This document shows, one piece after another, positions 31,814 to 40,909 of a DNA stretch of 64,000 nt. Source of the DNA: Bog-473 sp963742035. GTDB taxonomy: Bacteria; Actinomycetota; Acidimicrobiia; Acidimicrobiales; RAAP-2. The stretch covers positions 186,001-250,000 of the forward strand of contig CAVUKH010000007.1 of the NCBI GenBank assembly GCA_963742035.1, read 5' to 3'. Every line of letters begins with the position of its first letter. Positions within the stretch are counted from its first letter, which is position 1. Made by a program: the position numbers and the translations under genes. Under the pieces are notes generated by a model. That model was not told the DNA's origin. It searched no databases and worked only from the letters and a program-made list of their open reading frames with translations.

Positions 31814-33394
31814 ATGCCCGACGACACAGATGACTTCCAGGATTTTCTGAACGACCTCGACGACGACGCCGGAACCGACTCGGAGGACATCGACGAGGAT
31901 CCGCCGAGCTACCGCTCCGGGCGCGTGCGCATCATCGGCGCCGAGCCGGCGGGCGACACCGTGCGCGAGGTGACCGGGCCCGTCGTCGACGACCACCCCG
32001 AGCTGCCGCACTGGAACGACGCGCCGACGGGGCAGGTACCCGCCATCCTCGACACCAGCACGGGTGACGAACAGACGGTGGCCCCGCCGACCTGGCGGGA
32101 GGAGGAGACCGACTGGGAGGCCCAGGAGGAGGTCTTCGAGCCCTCCATGCTCTCGGACGACCTGCCGGCGGTCGGCGCGCTCCTCGGCGAGCAGGGCGAG
32201 GACATCGACGTCGAACGGCAGCCCTGGCACTTCGAGTCCGACGACACGCTGGTCATCCCGCCCGAGCCGGGCTTCGGCGCCGAGCCGGTCCTGGGGAGCG
32301 AGCTCGAGCCCGAGCCTGCCTTCGAGACCCCACCGGAGCCGGAGCAGATCCACCAGCCCGAACACGTCTCGCTGCAGGATTCCGACTACGAGCCGGAGTT
32401 CGAACTCGAGAACGGTGTGCCGCGGGCGGCCGTCCCGATCAACTCCGGCGCGGCGGCCGTCGCCGCGTCGCGCCTGTCACCACCCCGCGCCCCCGAGCCC
32501 AGGACGCGTGCCACCCGCAGCAGCCGGAGCAACGGCAACGTCCGCACCGGGAACGCCAACACCGGGGGGACGGGCGGGCGCGACATGCGGGTCGCCATCG
32601 GCTCCGGTGTGTTGCTCGGCGCCATCGCGCTGGTCTGCTTCGCCGCCGGAACGGTCGCCACCATGGTCATCGTCTGCATCGTCGTCCTGCTGGCGACGGC
32701 CGAGGCCTACGCCGCGTTCCGGCGGGCCCAGTACCACCCGGCGACGCTGCTGGGCCTGGTCGCCGTGCTCTCGCTCCTGATTGAGACCTACAACAAGGGT
32801 GTGGCGGCGCTGCCGCTCGTCCTCGTCCTCGTCGTGGCCGGCTCGTTCATCTGGTACCTGGTCGGGGTCGAGCCCGCCGCCGAGCCGGTTTCGGGCATCT
32901 CCTCGACGGTCTTCGTCTTCGTCTGGGTGGGAGCGTTCGGGTCATTCGCGGCGCTCCTGCTCGACCCCAACCTCTTCCCCGACCGTCACGGCATCGCCTT
33001 CCTCCTGGCCGCCGTCGTCGTCACGGTGGCCGACGACGTGGCCTCGCTGCTGGTCGGCGCGGCCATGGGGCGCCATCAGCTGGCGCCGTCCATCAGCCCC
33101 AACAAGAGCTGGGAGGGACTGATCGGGGGCGCCGTCGCCGCCATCCTCGTGTCGGTGATCGTCGTCCACTTCATCCACCCCTGGACGCTGAGCAAAGCGG
33201 CGATCTACGGCGTGGTGGTGGCGATCGTGGCGCCACTGGGTGACCTGAGCCAGTCCATGATCAAGCGTCATCTGGGGCTCAAGGACATGGGCCGTCTGCT
33301 CCCCGGCCACGGTGGCATCCTGGACCGGGTCGACGGATTGCTGTTCGTCATGCCCGCCACGTACTTCGTGGTCAAAGCGATGCACCTCGGGTGA
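31814..33394 (+). CDS. cdsA: Phosphatidate cytidylyltransferase with long acidic N-terminal extension
   Basis: A 526-residue enzyme that makes CDP-diacylglycerol from phosphatidate and CTP at the membrane. The catalytic C-terminal half has multiple TM helices from about residue 258 and the signature SPNKSWEGLIGG, then MIKRHLGLKDMGRLLPGHGGILDRVDGL. It is unusual in having about 235 residues before the first TM: a highly acidic segment rich in Asp/Glu/Pro, then an Arg/Ser/Asn/Gly basic linker. GAGGAG sits upstream of ATG 31814. The extension is probably cytoplasmic and disordered; its role is unknown. Confidence 0.94.
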   Translation: MPDDTDDFQDFLNDLDDDAGTDSEDIDEDPPSYRSGRVRIIGAEPAGDTVREVTGPVVDDHPELPHWNDAPTGQVPAILDTSTGDEQTVAPPTWREEETDWEAQEEVFEPSMLSDDLPAVGALLGEQGEDIDVERQPWHFESDDTLVIPPEPGFGAEPVLGSELEPEPAFETPPEPEQIHQPEHVSLQDSDYEPEFELENGVPRAAVPINSGAAAVAASRLSPPRAPEPRTRATRSSRSNGNVRTGNANTGGTGGRDMRVAIGSGVLLGAIALVCFAAGTVATMVIVCIVVLLATAEAYAAFRRAQYHPATLLGLVAVLSLLIETYNKGVAALPLVLVLVVAGSFIWYLVGVEPAAEPVSGISSTVFVFVWVGAFGSFAALLLDPNLFPDRHGIAFLLAAVVVTVADDVASLLVGAAMGRHQLAPSISPNKSWEGLIGGAVAAILVSVIVVHFIHPWTLSKAAIYGVVVAIVAPLGDLSQSMIKRHLGLKDMGRLLPGHGGILDRVDGLLFVMPATYFVVKAMHLG

Positions 33395-33406
33395 GCTGAC
33401 CCGCTG

Positions 33407-34576
33407 ATGCGCACGGTCAGCCTGTTGGGCTCCACCGGATCCGTCGGTACCCAGGCGCTCGATGTCATCCGCACGGAGCCCGAACGCTTCCGTGTGCACG
33501 CGCTGGCGGCCCAGCGCTCCGTCGAGGAGCTCCTGGCCCAGGCCGCCCTCTTCGGCCCGGCGCTGGTCGTCATCGGAGACCCGGCCCGCTACGCCGAGGT
33601 GCGTGACGGCGTCCCCGCCGGGACTCAGGTGATGGTGGGCGAGGAGGGCATGGTGGCCGCCGCCCAAAGTGCCGACGTCGTGCTCAACGCCGTCGTGGGG
33701 TTCGCCGGCCTTCCGGTGACCATGGCCGCGCTCGAGGCCGGCAAGCGGCTGGCGCTGGCCAACAAGGAGTCGTTGATCGCCGGCGCGCCCGTCGTGCAGA
33801 AGGCGCGCCGCACCCCGGGGGCCGAGATCATCCCGGTGGACTCCGAGCACTGCGCCGTGCACCAGTGCCTGGCCGCGGTGCACGCCACGACCGACGTGGC
33901 CCGGCTGTTGCTCACCGCCTCGGGCGGCCCCTTCCGCGGCTGGACCGCCGAGCAGCTCGATGCCGTCAGCGTGGCCGACGCGCTGGCCCATCCGACCTGG
34001 TCGATGGGGCCGAAGATCACGGTGGACTCGTCGACGCTCATGAACAAGGGCCTCGAAGTCATTGAGGCGCACGAGCTGTTCGGCATCGGGTACGACCGGA
34101 TCGACATCGTCGTGCACCCCCAATCGATCGTGCACTCCATGGTCGAGTTGCGGGACGGCTCGACGCTGGCCCAGTTGTCCAATCCCGACATGCGCCTGCC
34201 GATCGGCTACGCCCTCGGCTGGCCCGACCGCGTGGCGACGCCGTTCGGGGCGCTCGACTGGTCCGGCGCCCAGACCCTGACCTTCGAGCCGCCCGACCGC
34301 GCCGTGTTCGGCTGCATCGACCTGGCCTACGAGGCGGGCCGCCGGGGCGGCTCCGCCCCGGCCTGGCTCAGCGCGGCCAACGAGCTGGCCGTGGAGGCGT
34401 TCCTGAGCCACGCGCTGCCGTGGAGCGGGATCGCCGACGTGGTGGCCGAGACGATGGCGGCATGGGTCGATGACCAGGTGGACGAGGTCGAGGCGGTGCT
34501 GGCGGCCGACGCCGAGGCGCGGGCCCGGGCCCGACTGGCGCTGGACCGACGCCCGGCCCTGGGTGGCGGCCGGTAG
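33407..34576 (+). CDS. dxr: 1-deoxy-D-xylulose 5-phosphate reductoisomerase
   Basis: A 389-residue NADPH-dependent enzyme for the second MEP-pathway step. The Rossmann motif LLGSTGSVGTQALDVI opens it. NKESLIAGAPVV, VDSEHCAVHQCL, LTASGGPFRG, HPTWSMGPKITVDSSTLMNKG and VHPQSIVHSMVEL carry the metal and substrate contacts. It sits between cdsA and rseP, with ispG two genes later, so two MEP steps share the transcription unit. Confidence 0.97.
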   Translation: MRTVSLLGSTGSVGTQALDVIRTEPERFRVHALAAQRSVEELLAQAALFGPALVVIGDPARYAEVRDGVPAGTQVMVGEEGMVAAAQSADVVLNAVVGFAGLPVTMAALEAGKRLALANKESLIAGAPVVQKARRTPGAEIIPVDSEHCAVHQCLAAVHATTDVARLLLTASGGPFRGWTAEQLDAVSVADALAHPTWSMGPKITVDSSTLMNKGLEVIEAHELFGIGYDRIDIVVHPQSIVHSMVELRDGSTLAQLSNPDMRLPIGYALGWPDRVATPFGALDWSGAQTLTFEPPDRAVFGCIDLAYEAGRRGGSAPAWLSAANELAVEAFLSHALPWSGIADVVAETMAAWVDDQVDEVEAVLAADAEARARARLALDRRPALGGGR

Positions 34577-34579
34577 CGT
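34574..34579 (+). promoter_or_regulatory. Possible -10 element before rseP
   Basis: TAGCGT (its TAG is the dxr stop) ends 10 nt before ATG 34590. A GGAG at 34581-34584 may instead act as ribosome binding site, so this is the weakest of the set. Confidence 0.25.
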
Positions 34580-34589
34580 TGGAGCTGCC

Positions 34590-35888
34590 ATGACGCTCAC
34601 CAAGGAGGCGCCGGCGGCGAAGCCGCCTCTCGAGCCGGATCCGCCGCCGGGCGACAACAACCCCGCCCGGGTGGTCCAGCTGGTGGTCGCGCTCGTCGTC
34701 ATCACGGGGGTTTTCATAGCCCTGGGCTGGGGCTATCTGCTGCTCTTCATCGCGATCCTCTTCGCCATCGTGATGCTGCACGAGTTCGGGCACTTCATCA
34801 CGGCCAAGCGGGCCGGCATGAAGGTGACGGAGTACTTCGTGGGCTTCGGCCCCCGGCTGTGGTCGGTGCGGCGGGGCGAGACCGAGTACGGCGTGAAGGC
34901 CATTCCGGCCGGCGGGTACGTGCGGATCGTCGGGTTCACCTCCACCGAGGAGGTGCCCGAGGAGGACGAGGCTCGGGCCTACCGGCAGCAGCCGTTCCAC
35001 CAGCGGATCATCGTGGCGTCGGCCGGTTCGGCGATGCACATCCTCATCGCCTTCGTCCTCGCCCTCATCCTCGTCTTCACCTTCGGGCACGCGACGAACA
35101 ACTACAAGGTGGGCGCCCTCGAGGACTGGCCGGGCAGGACGACGCCGGCGGCACTGGCCGGTCTGAAGGTCGGGGACACCATCGTCTCGGTCGACGGCAA
35201 GAAGTTCACCACTCCGAACTCCATGACGGACGCCATCAAGCGGTCGGCGGGCACCCCGCTCACACTCGGCGTCGAGCGCGACGGCAAGCTGATCCATCTG
35301 ACGGCCACGCCCGAGAACGGCAAGGGCATCGAGGTGGACGGCGCGCCGCTGGCCAACCGCGGCTACCTCGGCGTCGAGATCTCGACCGCCACGACGCCGA
35401 TCGCCGCGCTGTCCGGACCGGGCGCCGCCCTGTCCGACATGTGGAGCATCACGCACCAGGAGATCACCGGGCTCGGGCAGACCTTCTCACCCAGCGGGCT
35501 CTCCTCCGTCTTCCATCAGGTCACGAACTCCAAGGATGCCCAGTCCGTGGTCAACAATCCCGGCTCGGCCCCGCGGCCGGTGTCCATCCTCGGCATCGCC
35601 AACCTCGGCGCCCAGTCGGAGCAGGCGGGCCTGGCCTCCGTGCTGGTCCTCCTCATCGCCATCAACGTCGTGTTCGCCATCTTGAACATGCTGCCGATGA
35701 TCCCGCTCGATGGCGGGCACGTCGCCGTGGCGGCCTACGAGTGGATCCGGACCAGGCGTGGCCAGCCGTACTACCGGGCCGACATCACGAAGTTGTTCCC
35801 CGTGGCGGCGCTGTTCATCGCCTTCCTCTTGGTGTTCGTCTTCGCCGGTGTCTATCTCGACATCACGCACCCCCTGCAGCTGCACTGA
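34590..35888 (+). CDS. rseP: Site-2 protease, RseP/RIP family
   Basis: A 432-residue intramembrane zinc metalloprotease that cleaves anti-sigma factors or other membrane substrates. The zinc motif HEFGH is at residues 64-68 in the first catalytic TM. A PDZ domain lies around residues 185-255 (LAGLKVGDTIVSVDGKKF). The second catalytic motif LDGGH is at about residue 373 (LPMIPLDGGHV). A Pro-rich N-terminal tail and a TM at about 28-60 precede it. The dxr-rseP-ispG order is conserved in actinobacteria. Confidence 0.94.
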   Translation: MTLTKEAPAAKPPLEPDPPPGDNNPARVVQLVVALVVITGVFIALGWGYLLLFIAILFAIVMLHEFGHFITAKRAGMKVTEYFVGFGPRLWSVRRGETEYGVKAIPAGGYVRIVGFTSTEEVPEEDEARAYRQQPFHQRIIVASAGSAMHILIAFVLALILVFTFGHATNNYKVGALEDWPGRTTPAALAGLKVGDTIVSVDGKKFTTPNSMTDAIKRSAGTPLTLGVERDGKLIHLTATPENGKGIEVDGAPLANRGYLGVEISTATTPIAALSGPGAALSDMWSITHQEITGLGQTFSPSGLSSVFHQVTNSKDAQSVVNNPGSAPRPVSILGIANLGAQSEQAGLASVLVLLIAINVVFAILNMLPMIPLDGGHVAVAAYEWIRTRRGQPYYRADITKLFPVAALFIAFLLVFVFAGVYLDITHPLQLH

Positions 35889-35893
35889 TCCTC

Positions 35894-37135
35894 GTGGAGC
35901 TCTCCTCGTCCCTGTTGACGCCCCGCCGGCCGACCCGCCGCATCACGCTGGGCGGCGTGCCCATCGGTGACGGCGCGCCGGTCACGGTGCAGTCCATGAC
36001 CACCACCAAGACGGCGGACGTGGACGGCACGCTGGCCCAGATTTACACGCTGGCGGCGGCGGGGGCCGACATCGTGCGCTGCACGTGCAACGAGGAGGCG
36101 GCGGCCGAGGGCCTGGCCCACATCGTCCCGCGTTCGCCGGTGCCGATCGTGGCCGACATCCACTTCCACCACGAGATGGCCCTGGCCGCGCTCGAGGCCG
36201 GCGTGCAGGGCCTGCGGCTCAACCCGGGCAACCTGCGCAAGGAGGCCGAGATCAAGCAGGTGGCCGCCGAGGCGCGTGACCGTGGCGTGCCCATCCGCAT
36301 CGGGGTCAACGCCGGGTCCCTGCACCCCGACCTCTACAAGAAGTACGGCGGCGCCACCCCCGAGGCCCTGGTGGAGTCGGCGCGCAACGAGCTGGCCTTC
36401 TTCGAAGAGGTCGACTTCACTGACGTGAAGATCTCCGTGAAGGCCTCGTCGGTGGCGCTGATGATCGCCGCCTACCGGCTGGCCTCCGAGACCTTCGACC
36501 ACCCGCTGCACCTCGGCGTGACCGAGGCCGGCCCGCCCCCGGCCGGCCTGGTCAAGGGCACGGCCGGCATCGGCACCCTGCTGGCCGAGGGCATCGGCGA
36601 CACCATCCGCTTCTCGCTGACCGCCGATCCCGTCGAAGAGGCCCGCGCCGGGCGCCAGCTGCTCGAGTCCCTCGGCCTCAGGGAGCGCAAGGGCCTCGAC
36701 CTGATCGCCTGCCCGTCGTGCGGCCGGGCCCAGGTCGACGTCATCGCGGTGGCCAAGGAGGCCCAGGAGGCGCTCGAGAAGCTGAACCTGCCGATCCAGG
36801 TGGCGGTGATGGGCTGCGTGGTCAACGGCCCCGGCGAGGCGCGCGAGGCCGACCTGGGCATTGCGGCCGGCAAGCAGAAGGGCCACCTGTTCATCCGCGG
36901 CAAGATCATCCGCGTCGTGCCCGAGGCGGACATGGTGCGGGCGCTCGTCGAGGAGGCGGAGCGTCTGGTGAGCGAAGGGGTCGAGGCGCGCCTCGCCCAG
37001 GCCGACTCGAGCGCAGAGGCCGAGGCGGAGGCGGATCGGCGCGCCGTCCTCGAGTCGACGGGCGCGGATCCCAACCACTCCTCGGAGAAGATCGAGATCA
37101 TCCGGCGTCACAGCGACAAGGACACCGACCACTAG
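35894..37135 (+). CDS. ispG: 4-hydroxy-3-methylbut-2-enyl-diphosphate synthase
   Basis: A 413-residue [4Fe-4S] enzyme for the penultimate MEP step, starting at GTG 35894. The TIM-barrel part has PVTVQSMTTTKTADV and ADIHFHHEMAL. The cluster ligands are CPSCGR and Cys in GCVVNGPGEA. About 45 charged residues extend beyond the usual end (AEAEADRRAVLES region). It lies 5 nt after rseP. Confidence 0.96.
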   Translation: MELSSSLLTPRRPTRRITLGGVPIGDGAPVTVQSMTTTKTADVDGTLAQIYTLAAAGADIVRCTCNEEAAAEGLAHIVPRSPVPIVADIHFHHEMALAALEAGVQGLRLNPGNLRKEAEIKQVAAEARDRGVPIRIGVNAGSLHPDLYKKYGGATPEALVESARNELAFFEEVDFTDVKISVKASSVALMIAAYRLASETFDHPLHLGVTEAGPPPAGLVKGTAGIGTLLAEGIGDTIRFSLTADPVEEARAGRQLLESLGLRERKGLDLIACPSCGRAQVDVIAVAKEAQEALEKLNLPIQVAVMGCVVNGPGEAREADLGIAAGKQKGHLFIRGKIIRVVPEADMVRALVEEAERLVSEGVEARLAQADSSAEAEAEADRRAVLESTGADPNHSSEKIEIIRRHSDKDTDH

Positions 37136-37138
37136 CCT
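37133..37138 (+). promoter_or_regulatory. Candidate -10 of leaderless proS
   Basis: TAGCCT, including the ispG stop codon, ends 8 nt before ATG 37147; no Shine-Dalgarno. Confidence 0.4.
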
Positions 37139-37146
37139 GCGCACCC

Positions 37147-38559
37147 ATGGCCAAGGGTGCGATCGTCACGCGGGAAGAGGACTTTCCGCGCTGGTACCAA
37201 GAGGTGATCGCCGGCGCCGAAATGGCCGACAACGGCCCCGCCAGCGGCACCATGGTCATCCGGCCCTGGGGGTACGGGATTTGGGAGCTCATGCAGGCCG
37301 AGCTCGACCGGCGCATTAAGGAGGCCGGAGCCGAGAACGCCTACTTCCCGCTCTTCATCCCCGAGGCCTTCTTGAAACTCGAGGCGGAGCACGTGGAGGG
37401 CTTCGCACCCGAGCTGGCCATCGTGACCCACGGGGGCGGCAAGGAGCTCGAGGAGCCCATCGTCCTCCGTCCGACCAGCGAGACGGTGATCAACCACTTC
37501 TTCTCCAAGTGGGTGCAGAGCCACCGCGATCTCCCGCTGCTCATCAACCAATGGGCCAACGTCGTGCGGTGGGAGCTGCGGCCGCGCCTCTTCCTGCGCA
37601 CGAGGGAGTTCCTGTGGCAGGAGGGGCACACCGCGCACGCCACCGAGGGTGACGCGCACGCCTACGCGCTGCGGATCCTGCGCGACGTCTACCGCACGAC
37701 CATGGTCGACGTCCTGAGCATGCCGGTGCTCACGGGCCACAAGACGGCGCGCGAGCGCTTCGCCGGCGCCACGCAGACCTGGACCTGCGAGGCCATGATG
37801 GGCGACGGCAAGGCGCTGCAGATGGGGACGAGCCACGAGCTGGGGCAGAACTTCGCGCGGCCCTTCGACATCACCTTCGCCAACGACACGGGCTCGCTCG
37901 AGTACGTGTGGCAGACCTCGTGGGGGGTGTCCACCCGGCTCATCGGCGGGCTGATCATGGGCCACGGTGACGATGTCGGGCTGCGCCTGCCGCCCGCCCT
38001 GGCCCCGACCCAGGTGGTGGTGTTGGTGGTCAAGGACAGCCCCGAGGTGGGGGCGGCGGCCGAGGCGCTGCGCGCCGAGCTCACGGCGGCCGGGCACCGG
38101 GTCCGCCTCGATGACCGCACCGACACCAGCTTCGGCCGGCGCAGCGTGGCCTGGGAGCTCAAGGGCGTCCCGGTGCGGGTCGAGATCGGCCCCCGCGACC
38201 TGGCCGAGGGCAACGTGACCGTGGTCACCCGCCACCGCCGTCACAAGCAGGACGTCGCCCTGGGCGCGGTCGCGGGCACGGTCGGCGCCATCCTGGACAC
38301 CGTCGGGCCCGACCTCCTGGCGGAGGCCACCGCGGCCCGCGACGCCAGGACGGTGGAGGCGGCCTCACTCGAGGAGGCCACCGAGGCGGCCTCCGTCGGC
38401 TTCGCCCGGGTGCCTCTCGTGGCGCTCGGGGCCGACGGCGAGGACCGTCTGGCCCAGCACGCCCTCTCCATCCGCTGCCTGCAGCGGCCCGACGGATCGC
38501 TGGCCGAGCCCGGCGACCCGGAGGGTGATCTCGTGGCCGTCGTCGCCCGGTCCTATTAG
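37147..38559 (+). CDS. proS: Prolyl-tRNA synthetase, short archaeal/eukaryote type (ProS type 3)
   Basis: A 470-residue class II synthetase. Motif 2 and 3 regions are VLRPTSETVINHFFSKW, RTREFLWQEGHTAH and TSWGVSTRLIGGLIMGHGDD. It lacks the editing (INS) domain of long bacterial ProRS. The anticodon-binding domain (QVVVLVVKDSPEV) and the C-terminal zinc-type domain end with the typical terminal Tyr (ARSY). This is the type shared with archaea, eukaryotes and some actinobacteria. It may be transcribed without leader from 37133. Confidence 0.95.
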   Translation: MAKGAIVTREEDFPRWYQEVIAGAEMADNGPASGTMVIRPWGYGIWELMQAELDRRIKEAGAENAYFPLFIPEAFLKLEAEHVEGFAPELAIVTHGGGKELEEPIVLRPTSETVINHFFSKWVQSHRDLPLLINQWANVVRWELRPRLFLRTREFLWQEGHTAHATEGDAHAYALRILRDVYRTTMVDVLSMPVLTGHKTARERFAGATQTWTCEAMMGDGKALQMGTSHELGQNFARPFDITFANDTGSLEYVWQTSWGVSTRLIGGLIMGHGDDVGLRLPPALAPTQVVVLVVKDSPEVGAAAEALRAELTAAGHRVRLDDRTDTSFGRRSVAWELKGVPVRVEIGPRDLAEGNVTVVTRHRRHKQDVALGAVAGTVGAILDTVGPDLLAEATAARDARTVEAASLEEATEAASVGFARVPLVALGADGEDRLAQHALSIRCLQRPDGSLAEPGDPEGDLVAVVARSY

Positions 38560-38568
38560 TGCGGGAAT

Positions 38569-38577
38569 TGCTATAAT
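38569..38577 (+). promoter_or_regulatory. Extended -10 promoter of the rimP-nusA-infB operon
   Basis: TGCTATAAT is a perfect TATAAT with the TGN extension, rare in this GC-rich DNA, just after proS. There is no good -35 (GGTCCT at the expected place), as is usual for extended -10 promoters. Transcription should begin near 38584, giving a leader of about 120 nt before rimP. Confidence 0.7.
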
Positions 38578-38616
38578 CCCTACTGCTGTCCATTTTTGAA
38601 GATCAGTACCTCGTTG

Positions 38617-38640
38617 AAGCGTGGGCTGCGGCCCACGCTT
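38617..38640 (+). promoter_or_regulatory. Strong leader hairpin upstream of rimP
   Basis: A perfect 10-bp stem AAGCGTGGGC/GCCCACGCTT closes a TGCG tetraloop, followed by TCGCTTTG. It lies in the leader 30-60 nt after the promoter. Placement and sequence resemble the hairpins often seen before rimP, where attenuation by NusA has been proposed. The weak T-tract makes it either a leaky attenuator or a structural leader element. Confidence 0.6.
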
Positions 38641-38697
38641 TCGCTTTGCGGGGGCACACCAGGACGATGACCAGGATCCAGACCAGGAGAGGAGGTG

Positions 38698-38732
38698 GCA
38701 GCGATGCCGAGCAGTGCAGCGATGCCGAGCAG
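38698..38732 (+). repeat. Tandem duplication at the rimP start
   Basis: GCAGCGATGCCGAGCAG is present twice (38698-38714 and 38716-38732), which duplicates the ATG start codon in frame (38704 and 38722). Confidence 0.95.
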
Positions 38733-39285
38733 CACGGACACGCTGACGAACGCGCTGTCGCCCATCCTCCAGGCCCGTGGGCTGGACCTGGTCGACGTGG
38801 AGGTGCACGGGGCGCAGCTGACGGTCTTCGTCGACCGCGAGGGGGGCATCAACCTCGACGAGCTGGGTGAGGCCTCCCGCGACGTCTCGGCGGCCCTCGA
38901 CGACATCGACCCCATGCCGGGCCGCTACACGTTGTCGGTCTCGAGCCCCGGGCTCGAGCGGCGGCTGCGCACACCGGAGCACTTCGCCCGGGCGGTGGGG
39001 GAGACGGTCACCGTTCGGATCCACGCCGGGACGGCCGACGTCCGGCGCGTCACCGGGACGCTCCAGAGCGCGGACGGGACCGGGTGCACGCTGGTCGGTC
39101 CCGAGGTGCCCGAGGGCGAGTTGCGCGTCGCCTACGACCAGATCGAGCGGGCGCGGACCGTGTTCGAGTGGGGGAGCGAGCACAAGAGCACGAAGGACGC
39201 ACAGAACGCGAAGAAACGCGAAGGACGCACAGAGCGCGAAGAGCGAAGAGAACGAGAGCGAGAAGAGCGAGAGGGTGAAGCGGCA
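38704..39285 (+). CDS. rimP: Ribosome maturation factor RimP, fused in frame to NusA
   Basis: The RimP part covers about 150 residues: LSPILQARGLDLVDVEV, LTVFVDREGGINLDELGEASRDVSAALDD, YTLSVSSPGLERRLRT and the C-terminal Sm-like domain to RTVFEWGS. It acts in 30S subunit maturation. GGAGG at 38691-38695 fits ATG 38704 (8-nt spacing). No stop codon follows: from about residue 160 a charged linker (KSTKDAQNAKKREGR, then REERREREREE) runs straight into NusA at 39286. The coordinates given end before the NusA Met. A fusion protein, or independent NusA initiation from GAGGG at 39271, are both possible. Confidence 0.88.
39191..39270 (+). repeat. Purine-rich repetitive linker between RimP and NusA
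   Basis: CGAAGGACGCACAGA occurs at 39191-39205 and 39219-39233 (28-nt period), followed by imperfect GAGCGA/GAACGA units. In frame it encodes alternating Lys/Arg/Glu and keeps the RimP and NusA frames joined. Confidence 0.9.
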
Positions 39286-40575
<1,290 letters not shown>

Positions 40576-40579
<4 letters not shown>

Positions 40580-40857
40580 CGCCGACACGGACCTGTGTCG
40601 GTTGCCGGAGCGCCCTGCCGGCCGACCAGCTGATCCGAATCGTCCGGCTTCCGGGCGGGGCCCTGTCGGTGGACCGGCATGCAGCGGGGCGAGGTGCCTG
40701 GCTGTGCCGGGACTCGCCGGGCTGCCTGGACGACGCGGTGCGCCGGCATGGCTTTGCACGGGCCTTCGGGGCGTCCATCGACCCCGAGAACCTGCAGCAG
40801 TTGTGTGCACACCTGGGTGAGGCGTGGGAGCGCCCTGCACCTGATGTGCGAGGATAG
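40576..40857 (+). CDS. ylxR: YlxR family RNA-binding protein (DUF448), ATA start
   Basis: About 93 residues of the YlxR family found between nusA and infB in most bacteria. The hallmark RTCVGCRSALPADQLIRIVRL and GRGAWLC..SPGCLDDAVRRHGFARAF are intact. There is no ATG, GTG or TTG in frame before RTCVGCR back to a stop at 40519. ATA 40576 stands where the Met should be and overlaps the nusA stop (ATAG, like the ATGA overlaps elsewhere). Near-cognate initiation, coupling to NusA termination, or a base error could explain this. Confidence 0.8.
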
Positions 40858-40909
40858 GGGGCTGGGTTGACGCCATGCCCCGAGACAAATCAAGGACAAA
40901 GAGAACCAC

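Noticed and set aside
38617..38640. Hairpin considered as the terminator of proS
   Set aside because: It lies downstream of the TATAAT promoter, so it is in the rimP leader; the T-tract is poor. Attenuation fits better.
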